15,013 nt of DNA, taken from Candidatus Thorarchaeota archaeon (GTDB lineage: Archaea; Asgardarchaeota; Thorarchaeia; Thorarchaeales; Thorarchaeaceae). Positions 7,109 through 14,421 of this stretch are shown piece by piece (position 1 is the stretch's first letter; each line of letters begins with the position of its first letter). Both the position numbers and the translations under genes were made by a program. Where the stretch lies: positions 1-15,013 of the forward strand of contig JAEORN010000241.1 in the NCBI GenBank assembly GCA_016840825.1, read 5' to 3'. Under the pieces are notes generated by a model that was not told where the DNA came from, made no database searches, and worked only from the letters and a program-made list of their open reading frames with translations.

Positions 7109-7912
7109 ATGATTCACACCTTACATTCCAAATCAACAATTGGTAAGTCTTTAATCATCGAATGCTTTACTGAGCATATGCGTCATGAACCATTGTCCAG
7201 TATTTCTGCAATATCCTTTGATATAGACGGAACCCTCTCCACTCATTCCTATCCATCAATTTTCAAAGTAAATAAGAAATTCATACAACAACTGCTTTGC
7301 GATGAATTTTCCTTCTCGGATGAACAAATATCTGTAGCAATCGAGTATGCAGATTCTGATATATGGAATCGACTTCCTCAAAATGACCCTCATTATTTCT
7401 TCTCTGTTGATGATTGGATTGAGCATAATCGTTTGGTTCTAGAACACTTGGGTGTAAAACATGATCTAGATCTTCTCGCTACAGAATATCAAGAGCTTTG
7501 GAATAAACTGTTTAAGGAGCATCCCCGTGTTCTAAAGCCTGAGGTAAAAGAAATACTCCAGTATTTGAGCACTCATAATTACAAGCTAGCAATATCCACG
7601 AATTGGGCAGATCCAAGTAGCTATCTATTATCCTATGGAATACATGATTACTTCCAAAGTATAGAGCACAGCATAGTCCCTGGATTTCGCAAACCCTCTC
7701 CTTACATGTTGCTACAAAATGCCAGAGAGATGCATGTGAACCCACTCATCTGCGCATATGTTGGAGATGATATCAATGCTGACATCCCTGCAGCAAAGAA
7801 TGCGGGTATGCTCCCGATTCTAATCGAGAACTTCACATCGCCTTCTCTGACTCCACAAGAAGATGTTATCACAATTCAGGAGCTAAGAGAGCTGACTGAA
7901 CTGTTCGAATAG
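7109..7912 (+). CDS. HAD-superfamily hydrolase (phosphatase-like)
   Basis: This 267-residue protein carries all four HAD motifs. Motif I is DIDGT, with nucleophile D38 and acid/base D40. Motif II is S163 in LAISTNW, motif III is K195 in FRKPSP, and motif IV is GDDINAD (D220, D221, D225). A helical cap of about 100 residues lies between motifs I and II, as in the phosphoglycolate-phosphatase/haloacid-dehalogenase subgroup. It probably removes phosphate from a small metabolite in the cytoplasm; the substrate is unknown. It starts 38 bases after the permease stop, on the same strand, with GAGGGG (7093-7098) upstream, so it is likely the third gene of the ABC operon. The first 28 residues precede the core; an ATG at 7178 would shorten the protein but has no ribosome site. 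Confidence 0.88.
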   Translation: MIHTLHSKSTIGKSLIIECFTEHMRHEPLSSISAISFDIDGTLSTHSYPSIFKVNKKFIQQLLCDEFSFSDEQISVAIEYADSDIWNRLPQNDPHYFFSVDDWIEHNRLVLEHLGVKHDLDLLATEYQELWNKLFKEHPRVLKPEVKEILQYLSTHNYKLAISTNWADPSSYLLSYGIHDYFQSIEHSIVPGFRKPSPYMLLQNAREMHVNPLICAYVGDDINADIPAAKNAGMLPILIENFTSPSLTPQEDVITIQELRELTELFE

Positions 7913-7919
7913 ACTGTAA

Positions 7920-7963
7920 TTTTTCAATTCAAATCAACTGTACCTTTTTAGCTTCTTTGGTTT
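7920..7963 (+). terminator. T-rich terminator region after the ABC/HAD operon
   Basis: Runs of T at 7920-7924 and 7945-7949, with further T-rich sequence after them, follow the HAD stop codon. Archaeal RNA polymerase commonly terminates at such U-tracts without a hairpin. The call rests on composition and position. Confidence 0.4.
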
Positions 7964-8040
7964 TCTAGCAAATCGAACTCCAAATCCTATTTCTACATAG
8001 AATTATTACAGCTGCCCCCACCTTAGAATTGCGGATTATC

Positions 8041-9009
8041 ATGACAATCAAGTTTGGAGTTCATATCGAACCACAAGTAGGCTATACCTATGAGCAAGCT
8101 CTCGCAATTGCAAAAGAAGCTGAGAAATTGGGCTACCATTCATTCTGGTGCAGTGACCATATCTTTCTGGATGCGAACTCAGCAGAGCGGAATTGTCTTG
8201 AGGCTTGGACTCTATTGGCCGCTCTTGCTGCAGATACAGAATCAATCAAATTGGGAACTCTTGTAACATGCAACTCATATCGACACCCCGCACTTCTTGC
8301 AAAAATCGCCGCATCAATAGACATGATTTCGAATGGCCGTTTGTGGTTTGGATATGGTGCAGGTTGGAAGGAAATCGAGTACAATGCTTATGGCTATGAT
8401 TTTCCGAAAATACAGGTTCGAATGGATATGATGGAGGAAGCACTGGAAATCATCAAGCTTCTCTGGACTGAACCTGCTCCCAGTTATAACGGAAAGTACT
8501 ACTCAATTAAGAGTGCTTTCTCAGCTCCAAAGCCACTACAGAAGCCGCACCCTCCAATTCTAATCGGAGGAATGGGAGAAAGAAGAACTCTCAGAGCAGT
8601 CGCTCGATATGCTGATTATTGCAACTTCTCGCTCCACGAAGAACTTGACAGAAAGCTGAATGTCCTAAGGGAACACTGTAAGAGCGAGGGTCGTGATTTC
8701 AATGAGATTGGAAAGAGTTTCATGGCTTCAGGATGGCCAGGAGTATTTGTCACAGATGATGAGGACAAATTAGAGGAACAATGGAAATGGCGTTCTGAAT
8801 TCCTTGGGATCCCAATAGACCAAGTGAAGGAGAGAGCGAGCACCAAAGGTCCTGGCTCTTGGGTTGGTTTTCCAGAAGATGTTCTTGAACGTTTCGAATA
8901 CCTAATTGGTTTTGGATTCGATTTATTCCAAGTCGCGTTTCCCGGTACAAGAGAAGATTACATCGAAGCATCTAGGAGATTCTCTGAGCATGTAATTAAG
9001 AAACTCTAG
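8041..9009 (+). CDS. LLM-class (luciferase-like) oxidoreductase, probably F420-dependent
   Basis: This is a 322-residue TIM-barrel enzyme of the bacterial-luciferase-like family. The N-terminal strand (KFGVHIEP), the SDH at 38-40, and the long block at residues 71-109 with RHPALLAK, SIDMISNGR and GYGAGW are characteristic. The PHPPILIGG segment and a later aspartate-rich region complete the barrel. Members use coenzyme F420 or flavin to transfer hydride. In archaea F420 is the usual cofactor, so that assignment is an inference from context. The substrate is unknown. The ATG at 8041 is preferred to a TTG at 8029, although neither has a strong ribosome site. The gene stands apart from the ABC operon, beyond a T-rich region. 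A methyltransferase gene follows 86 bases later on the same strand. Confidence 0.9.
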   Translation: MTIKFGVHIEPQVGYTYEQALAIAKEAEKLGYHSFWCSDHIFLDANSAERNCLEAWTLLAALAADTESIKLGTLVTCNSYRHPALLAKIAASIDMISNGRLWFGYGAGWKEIEYNAYGYDFPKIQVRMDMMEEALEIIKLLWTEPAPSYNGKYYSIKSAFSAPKPLQKPHPPILIGGMGERRTLRAVARYADYCNFSLHEELDRKLNVLREHCKSEGRDFNEIGKSFMASGWPGVFVTDDEDKLEEQWKWRSEFLGIPIDQVKERASTKGPGSWVGFPEDVLERFEYLIGFGFDLFQVAFPGTREDYIEASRRFSEHVIKKL

Positions 9010-9095
9010 AGGGCTATTAATTGAGAACACTCGAAATAAATCCAAAAAATTCATCTTTGAAGTGATATTAATCTCGATTTAGGTCTTGATTCATT

Positions 9096-9653
9096 TTGGC
9101 TGAGTTCATCAATCTCTGGGTTTTTTATTTAGCAGGTTATGTAATCGCATATTCAATACAGGTTTGGGCAAATCGAAAACGAGGTGAACCCTTCGATGAC
9201 CCTGATTTGATATCACAGAAGAAAATCTATGTCCCTGCCTTAATTTGGATTTTCGGGGGTTTTGCAATCAGTGTCTTTGTTCCTTTTGAGCTAGGATTCC
9301 TGTTCTTCCTAGGATTCTCAATTCTAGTTCTAGGGTTGATCATTGGCGTGTTAGCATTATACTCATTTGCACATTCCCCGGGGCTCACAACTACGAAGAT
9401 TCATCGGTATTCAAGAAATCCTATCTACGTTGGGTGGACGCTCTTCTTCCTCGGTCTCACTCTAATGGGTTGGTCTGATTCAATCTGGAGCATCATTTTC
9501 ATCTTGTATTTCATCTACACTGTCTTCTATCTGCATTGGACAGTGCTACAAGAAGAGAAGTTTCTGATTGCAAAGTACGGTAATGCATACAAAGAGTATC
9601 TGGATCGGACTCCTAGGTATCTTGGTAGGTTCAAACCACGGATAGAATCTTAG
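9096..9653 (+). CDS. ICMT/PEMT-like membrane methyltransferase, copy 1
   Basis: This 185-residue protein has about four or five membrane segments. It carries the conserved C-terminal SAM-binding pattern of the isoprenylcysteine carboxyl methyltransferase / phospholipid methyltransferase group: H103 followed by RNP (107-109), Y111 and G113, then E153-E154, Y161-G162, Y165, Y168 and R174. The family methylates prenylated protein ends, membrane lipids or small hydrophobic substrates at the membrane; which applies here is not visible. The start is TTG at 9096, because an in-frame TGA lies nine bases upstream and no other common start precedes the conserved N-terminus. The downstream neighbour is a close tandem duplicate, about 58% identical by hand count, with the catalytic residues at identical positions. 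Confidence 0.85.
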   Translation: MAEFINLWVFYLAGYVIAYSIQVWANRKRGEPFDDPDLISQKKIYVPALIWIFGGFAISVFVPFELGFLFFLGFSILVLGLIIGVLALYSFAHSPGLTTTKIHRYSRNPIYVGWTLFFLGLTLMGWSDSIWSIIFILYFIYTVFYLHWTVLQEEKFLIAKYGNAYKEYLDRTPRYLGRFKPRIES

Positions 9654-9712
9654 CCGTTCCTCAGAAGATTCTTTTGGTTGTAATGTATCACTTCCTGTGG
9701 TGTTGATTCTAC

Positions 9713-10273
9713 TTGGCTGATTTCATTGATCTGTGGATATTCTATATTGGTGGGTATGCAATTGTGTATCCTCTTCGATTATGGGCAGAGAGGAAACGGG
9801 GTTCACCATTTGAGGATCCAGAGTTGGCATCTCAACCTGGAGCACTCATTCCTGCTGTTATATGGATGATTGTAGGATTGGCTATTAGCATCTTCGTTCC
9901 TATCGGTGAAGGCTTACTCATCTTCATTGGTTTAATTATTGCAGTGATTGGTTTGGCATTAGTAGGGTGGGTCTTCTATTCATTTGCCATTCAGCCAGGA
10001 CTTGCTACCAAAGGAATACATCGATATTCTCGGAATCCAAATTACATTGGTTGGACTATCTATTTTCTTGGGTTGACTTTCATTGGATGGTCTGAATCGA
10101 TATGGAGCTTTTTCTTCCTACTTTACTTGATATATACAGCATGTTATCTCCATTGGAATGTTCTTCAAGAGGAGAAGTTCCTAGTAGACAAGTATGGTGA
10201 TGAGTATCGCGAATACTTGAAATCTACCCCTAGATATTTCGGTAGACCAAAGGGCATACAAACTTCTGAATGA
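9713..10273 (+). CDS. ICMT/PEMT-like membrane methyltransferase, copy 2
   Basis: This 186-residue tandem paralogue lies 59 bases downstream of copy 1. It keeps the same SAM-binding residues: H103, RNP (107-109), Y111 and G113, then the EE pair near 153-154, YG, Y, Y and R of the C-terminal motif, so it should be active. Differences concentrate in the membrane segments (about 81-90) and in the loop near residues 41-48, where substrate preference could diverge. It also starts with TTG, again with an in-frame TGA nine bases before. The 21 bases leading into the start align without gaps with those of copy 1. Whether it has its own promoter is unclear: no strong TATA box lies in the 59-base gap, so the pair may be co-transcribed. 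Confidence 0.85.
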   Translation: MADFIDLWIFYIGGYAIVYPLRLWAERKRGSPFEDPELASQPGALIPAVIWMIVGLAISIFVPIGEGLLIFIGLIIAVIGLALVGWVFYSFAIQPGLATKGIHRYSRNPNYIGWTIYFLGLTFIGWSESIWSFFFLLYLIYTACYLHWNVLQEEKFLVDKYGDEYREYLKSTPRYFGRPKGIQTSE

Positions 10274-10284
10274 CTGATTTCCTA

Positions 10285-10932
10285 TTATTGCTTTAAGGCT
10301 CTGAGGATTTCATCTGGGATCTGAAATGAATGCGTACATTGGTCGTTTCCCTTTAGGATTGACTCTGAGAGTTTCACCTCTAGAGGAATTCCGAGTACTC
10401 CTTCCCAGAGTTGTTTGATCCACCCCCCAGAGCAAGAACAGAACGTAGATGGCATCTCGTTCATTCTTGCTTTGGCAAGGGAACAATGGCAATACGACAT
10501 ATGCTTCTCTTCGGTTGTTGTTGCTTTCTCATACTTGCTTGGATTATATGGAACCTTCGTGACATGAATCCAGTTTCCTTCTCGATGTGGATAATCATAG
10601 AATGAACCGCCTCCCCAAGATGTATCGCTGCGCATGAACTCTAGAAGTTTATCGATATCTTCTAGTTCATTAAGTTTCATTCTCATCTGTTTGATTCTTG
10701 TTTGAGGGTATTTATGAGGACATGTTTCTACAAGGATTTTATTGCTTGTTTCTTGGTCAACTAATGAATCGAGTGATAGCAACGCCTTCTGGATCCATCG
10801 AGTCTGTTCATTTCTAATTTTCTTTGTTGATCCTTCTGGAATGTCATCTATTCCATCCAATACTTCTTTAGCTATCTTGGATGAAGTATACCGCTTGACA
10901 TTTTCAGCAAAATTACCAAGCCATTTCATCAT
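10285..10932 (-). CDS. cysteine-rich protein, DUF6144-like
   Basis: This 215-residue soluble protein has six cysteines that look functional: C71 in CPH, C148 and C150 in CHC, C165 and C167 in CSCSGG, and C199 in the final QCTHSF segment. The order (helical N-terminus, CPH, an RIKQMR/DIDKLLEF helix, CHC, then CSC-GGW-KQLWEG-LG-P-V) resembles DUF6144-type proteins, which are related in pattern to hydrocarbon- or metal-binding domains. That assignment is from memory of the motif pattern and is not verified. The clustered cysteines could bind zinc or an iron-sulfur cluster. The ATG at 10932 has AAGG five bases upstream, and an ATG at 10929 is equally possible. A TATA-like TTTATAG (about 10992-10999, minus strand) may drive it. 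It faces the end of the second methyltransferase gene. Confidence 0.8.
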   Translation of the reverse strand: MMKWLGNFAENVKRYTSSKIAKEVLDGIDDIPEGSTKKIRNEQTRWIQKALLSLDSLVDQETSNKILVETCPHKYPQTRIKQMRMKLNELEDIDKLLEFMRSDTSWGGGSFYDYPHREGNWIHVTKVPYNPSKYEKATTTEEKHMSYCHCSLAKARMNEMPSTFCSCSGGWIKQLWEGVLGIPLEVKLSESILKGNDQCTHSFQIPDEILRALKQ

Positions 10933-11074
10933 ACGGACCTTCTTAACTAGGTAGTAAAAGATTTGGAATAATTCTGATTCACATTCTGTTTCTATAAATC
11001 TGTAGCTCGATATTATTGAGTCTTCGAGTTATCGACATCAAAGTAGATACTCTGTCCTTGGCAAATTTCTAGAA

Positions 11075-11085
11075 AGTCCTATAAG
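11075..11085 (+). promoter_or_regulatory. TATA-like box upstream of the propeller surface-protein gene
   Basis: The sequence cctataag lies about 40 bases before the GTG at 11120. It predicts a start of transcription near 11105, just before the GGGG tract at 11108-11111. A second box (ctataaat, 10992-10999) is further upstream and may instead serve the divergent minus-strand gene. Confidence 0.35.
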
Positions 11086-11119
11086 TTCAGAAGTTGAAAT
11101 TCCTAGTGGGGTTTACATC

Positions 11120-12382
11120 GTGGATAGGAATTTTGTGCTTAGTTGTGTAATTTGTATACTAATCATTGGAGTGTTCAACTTGCAAATCGTAGATGCGCAA
11201 TCTACGAGTGACATCATCATTAGCTCTGACATGTGTTTTCGTTCAACACCTGTTCGAGAAGCTACAATTGAGATGAATGAAAGCGCAGGTATTCTGGATT
11301 CGGGTATCGATTCCACAGGGTCGAGCTATATACTAACATATGACAGGATCTCCGGCCGGACACGGATTTCGCTGATCAAAATCGCTTCTAATGGCACTCT
11401 GATTTTCATGAAGGAGTGGATGGATTCTGATTTCAATATAAGAGATTTCGAGATTGCCAATGAATATGTGTACCTCTTAACTAGTAACGATAGCGAGTGG
11501 TACCCAAGGTATGAATTGATTAAAATGGATCTTTATGGAAACACGTTAGAACATCAGTTGTTGAATTTCACCTCTTACAATTTCTACCCCATTTCGATCC
11601 AGATAAATTCACAAGACTCTATGTTTATTCAAACTCATAACCCTGCAACTATGGAATTAACTATTTTCAAAATGAACATGACAGGTGGAATCCTTTGGAA
11701 CTACACTACCCCAAAACCGGAGATTGATTTCGCAGCGTTGAGTGATGGACGATTGATCGTCGCAGACAACGAGTCTGCCTCCTTCTTCGGAACCGAAGGA
11801 AACCTCGAATGGCAGTGCTCTCTTCGACCGTCTGATGATGCTTCATCCTATTGGTTTCTGAAAAAAGTTCTACTTATGGATGATGACACATTTTTGATTT
11901 CGTTCAATATGTATCTTCAAGGATGTGATAGATTATTCAGGTTCAATGCAGATGGGACAACAATATGGAACAAGACTGTCCGTGGTGAGGTCCAAGTCGG
12001 TGGAGTCACTGATGCTCACATTGAGAACCTCTTGCTTGGCTTGGATAGCAGTGTATACCTAGTAGCTAATGTCTTTGGCACAACTGGAAATCCATTTCTA
12101 ATAACAATCACGGATAATGGCACTCAAACCAAGGGGTGGATGCTTGATGAGCAACTACTATTTAATAGAGTTATCATGAATCCTGAATCCAATCCAATTC
12201 TTATTGGCATTGAGCGATATGAAACCAGTTCGACATTGCTTGTCTACTTTTATGACTTGGAATCAACAACGCTTCCTATTGAACTCAATGTCTTCTACTT
12301 GATAGCCATTCCGTTACTCATTGTAGCATTTGTCATTATCATTTATTTCGGGAAGAAATCAAAAGCTGTTTCAAATTTCTAA
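11120..12382 (+). CDS. membrane-anchored surface protein with seven propeller-like repeats
   Basis: This 420-residue protein has an N-terminal signal sequence (hydrophobic about 6-20, possible cleavage after VDA-Q near 26). A C-terminal membrane helix (about 391-412) is followed by a short basic tail (GKKSK). That layout places the bulk outside the cell. The ectodomain holds seven units of about 40 residues, starting near 58, 106, 157, 202, 246, 297 and 349. Each runs strand - short turn - strand - polar turn with NG, DG or GN - W or hydrophobic strand, as in quinoprotein/WD-like beta-propellers. At least nine N-x-S/T sequons (such as NGT, NFT, NMT, NYT, NKT) suggest heavy N-glycosylation. 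No catalytic motif is seen; a binding or scaffolding role is likely. The GTG start has GGGG eight bases upstream. Confidence 0.82.
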   Translation: MDRNFVLSCVICILIIGVFNLQIVDAQSTSDIIISSDMCFRSTPVREATIEMNESAGILDSGIDSTGSSYILTYDRISGRTRISLIKIASNGTLIFMKEWMDSDFNIRDFEIANEYVYLLTSNDSEWYPRYELIKMDLYGNTLEHQLLNFTSYNFYPISIQINSQDSMFIQTHNPATMELTIFKMNMTGGILWNYTTPKPEIDFAALSDGRLIVADNESASFFGTEGNLEWQCSLRPSDDASSYWFLKKVLLMDDDTFLISFNMYLQGCDRLFRFNADGTTIWNKTVRGEVQVGGVTDAHIENLLLGLDSSVYLVANVFGTTGNPFLITITDNGTQTKGWMLDEQLLFNRVIMNPESNPILIGIERYETSSTLLVYFYDLESTTLPIELNVFYLIAIPLLIVAFVIIIYFGKKSKAVSNF

Positions 12383-12411
12383 AGTGACAATATGTTCTTT
12401 GTAAAATACTT

Positions 12412-12436
12412 GAGTGTGGGTTAATCCCCCGCACTC
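12412..12436 (+). terminator. hairpin after the surface-protein gene
   Basis: GAGTGTGGG (12412-12420) pairs with CCCGCACTC (12428-12436) around a seven-base loop, giving nine pairs with one G-U. It lies 30 bases after the stop and is followed by a short T-containing stretch. It may stabilise the 3' end or aid termination. It could also be a leader structure of the next gene, since a TATA-like cttatatg lies just after it. Confidence 0.45.
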
Positions 12437-12514
12437 TTGTAGCCCTTATATGCTGGTTAAATGGTTTCAGATGTAAATTATAGGCAGATTCCTTTTGATT
12501 AGATACGTTAGTTT

Positions 12515-12540
12515 ATTAGAAAATGTTCTAATTATATTAT
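12515..12540 (+). promoter_or_regulatory. dyad abutting the TATA box of the winged-helix gene
   Basis: ATTAGAA (12515-12521) and TTCTAAT (12526-12532) form a perfect seven-base inverted repeat around AATG. It runs directly into the AT-rich box attatattat (12531-12540), about 25 bases before the GTG at 12564. A protein bound here would cover the BRE/TATA region and block transcription factor binding, a common archaeal repression arrangement. The binding protein is not known; the downstream gene product is a candidate. Confidence 0.45.
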
Positions 12541-12563
12541 CAGTTATTCAAAGGGGTGGTTTG

Positions 12564-13298
12564 GTGTCAAAACTAAGCAGGCCGGAACACCCTACTCAAA
12601 TGGAGCTAGACATTCTTCGATCCTTTGGTTGGGCTGTTGTCGAGCTAGAAACTGTCCTATTCGAGAGATACACACAACTCTCCGCAAAGCACTCTGTCAT
12701 CTCACTAGATGAGTTTAGAAAAGTACTACGTCAGATGGAATCAAAGGGTTTTATCTCATCGGCAAATCTCCATAGTTTCCGAGCTTTCAAGAAAACTGTT
12801 GTTGACAATAGAATTCTCGATGAATCGCATCCGAAGAATCCCAATGAAGAGATGAGGTTGGCACTTGCAAGTCTTAAGGCTCGACGAAAGGCGGGAATTG
12901 CTACGCCAACAGAAGCAATATCACCAAGATCGATGGAATCCAAATCAAAAGCAGAAGAAGCTACACCTAGTATCATTGATGAAACCACGATTCCCAAAAA
13001 AATCACCAGTAGTCTAATTCTGCTGTCAGAAACAACTGGAGATGAGATACTGCAGAAACTTGAGAGGGCGTTGCTTAAGCGTGAAAAAGCAGGGTCAATA
13101 AAACCAAGTGTAGTCGCAGCTCACATCAAGAACATGAAACAAACACTTTCGATATCTGAAGAATCCTTACTCAGGTACATAGAACAGGAACTCCCTGAGC
13201 TCTTACCTCTGATTGATAGTCTACTAGTTTCTCAAGGTTCAGACTATCTTCTGCTCTCTCTCCTGATGATAGATTCGAAGATTAGGAAATACATTTGA
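12564..13298 (+). CDS. putative winged-helix protein with helical C-terminal domain
   Basis: The predicted product is 244 residues from the GTG at 12564, which has AAGGGGTGG upstream. The frame also opens at a TTG at 12495, but that start lies before the dyad and TATA box and is unlikely. Residues about 10-80 have the helix-helix-helix-hairpin rhythm of a winged helix (ELDILRSFGWAVVELE, ISLDEFRKVLRQMESKGFI). A charged, proline/serine-rich linker follows (about 90-150). A helical C-terminal domain (about 155-244) contains EILQKLERALLKREKAG and a leucine-rich end. No enzyme motif was found. A DNA-binding or protein-interaction role is inferred from pattern only. The gene converges on the minus-strand surface-protein gene, with about 70 bases between stops. 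Confidence 0.65.
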   Translation: MSKLSRPEHPTQMELDILRSFGWAVVELETVLFERYTQLSAKHSVISLDEFRKVLRQMESKGFISSANLHSFRAFKKTVVDNRILDESHPKNPNEEMRLALASLKARRKAGIATPTEAISPRSMESKSKAEEATPSIIDETTIPKKITSSLILLSETTGDEILQKLERALLKREKAGSIKPSVVAAHIKNMKQTLSISEESLLRYIEQELPELLPLIDSLLVSQGSDYLLLSLLMIDSKIRKYI

Positions 13299-13369
13299 TT
13301 TCAAGGTTTGGCATATGGATGGTTTTTGAACATCTAACTATAATATTGTAGGGATAGTAAGATTACCGA

Positions 13370-14395
13370 CTATTCAGAACCACTGAATATCTTTAGTGAT
13401 ATCACACATGTAGCTACTCCTAATACACTAATGATACCAAGCACAATAATAGTAAGAGGAATGCTTGTATCGTAGGATTCTGCATAATCCATCCCAAACT
13501 GAATAGCCTGCAGCACAAAACGATATCCGTTCATTTCAACCCCATAATATTCTCCTGTGTACATTGGTTGATAATCACCATAAGGCGAGGCTCCTGATAC
13601 TAGAAGTACTCCCTTTCCACTTAGTCCTGCATTGATTTCAAGCGTCGCTCCGACAAAGGGTCCTTGCTGTCCCAAAACATGCGCTTGAAGTGCGAGAGAA
13701 TTATCTGTATAGATGACTGCACTTGAGTTGAAATAAAGCAGTGGATAGAGGTTGGGCAAAGAATGCTCTTCAAGGGCAATTGGATTGATGCCACATCCCG
13801 GATTAGATGAATTGCTGCCATATAGTGTGGTTGGACCATGCATAAGGATACAATCGACGCCATCTACAATCTCAGAAACAAACTCATCATCGTTCACTAT
13901 CGGAGCATATACCCGATATTTAAAACCAGGTACGCAGCAACACACTGCATCCTCAATCTGACAAGGTTCTGGATATGCATGAGAGCCTATTCTTTCCAAA
14001 ACACATGACATGTTATCATTGATATACTGTCCTTCAAAATCATTATCGCATCCTATCCAAAGGAATTTCATTCCTTCACTAAACCAATCATAGATTGCCT
14101 TGATTTCAGCCTCGTGGTATCTATAATTTCCATAAAGCGATCCGATTATGAGTCCTTTTGCATTACTCAATACTGATTCGTTTATTCCGCCTAAAGCCCA
14201 GACCACTTGGTACCCCATTTCAGTTAGATTACCATCCAATTGAGGATCTGTTTCATTCCAAGCCATCGTTTGCATATTCTGACCATGTGAATAATCAAAT
14301 ACTATGATCTCTGCATCTGTATTTTGTTTGATTTCGAAGTTGATTCCCACAGGTAGGATAAGGCAAAGTAGGGTAAAAGCTTCTATCTCCTTCAA
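13370..14395 (-). CDS. membrane-anchored surface protein with GATase I-like fold
   Basis: This 341-residue protein has an N-terminal hydrophobic signal (about 6-19), a large ectodomain and a C-terminal membrane helix (about 312-334). The first 140 residues show alternating strands and helices: AEIIVFDYSHG, YQVVWALGG, AKGLIIGS, IKAIYDWFSEGMKFLWIGCDND. This resembles class I glutamine-amidotransferase/ThuA-like domains, with C116 at the nucleophile-elbow position. Archaeal surface proteins of this kind often have LWxxxDxDY at this point; here it is WIGCDNDF. A CCC run at 152-154, plus C131 and C145, is unusual. Six N-x-S/T sequons agree with an outside location. The start is TTG at 14395, because an in-frame TGA lies close upstream. 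GGAG occurs inside the first codons, so the exact start is uncertain. The function is unknown. Confidence 0.78.
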   Translation of the reverse strand: MKEIEAFTLLCLILPVGINFEIKQNTDAEIIVFDYSHGQNMQTMAWNETDPQLDGNLTEMGYQVVWALGGINESVLSNAKGLIIGSLYGNYRYHEAEIKAIYDWFSEGMKFLWIGCDNDFEGQYINDNMSCVLERIGSHAYPEPCQIEDAVCCCVPGFKYRVYAPIVNDDEFVSEIVDGVDCILMHGPTTLYGSNSSNPGCGINPIALEEHSLPNLYPLLYFNSSAVIYTDNSLALQAHVLGQQGPFVGATLEINAGLSGKGVLLVSGASPYGDYQPMYTGEYYGVEMNGYRFVLQAIQFGMDYAESYDTSIPLTIIVLGIISVLGVATCVISLKIFSGSE

Positions 14396-14421
14396 TCTAT
14401 TTCATCACGAATTATTTCGTT

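Noticed and set aside
11007..11035. Inverted repeat TCGATA ... TATCGA in the leader region before the propeller gene
   Set aside because: Only six pairs with a 17-base loop and a competing CTCGA/TCGAG pairing, so it is within chance expectation for an intergenic region.
12495..12563. Upstream TTG start that would add 23 residues to the winged-helix protein
   Set aside because: The extension would begin before the dyad and TATA box and has no ribosome site. The GTG at 12564 has an AAGGGGTGG at proper spacing.
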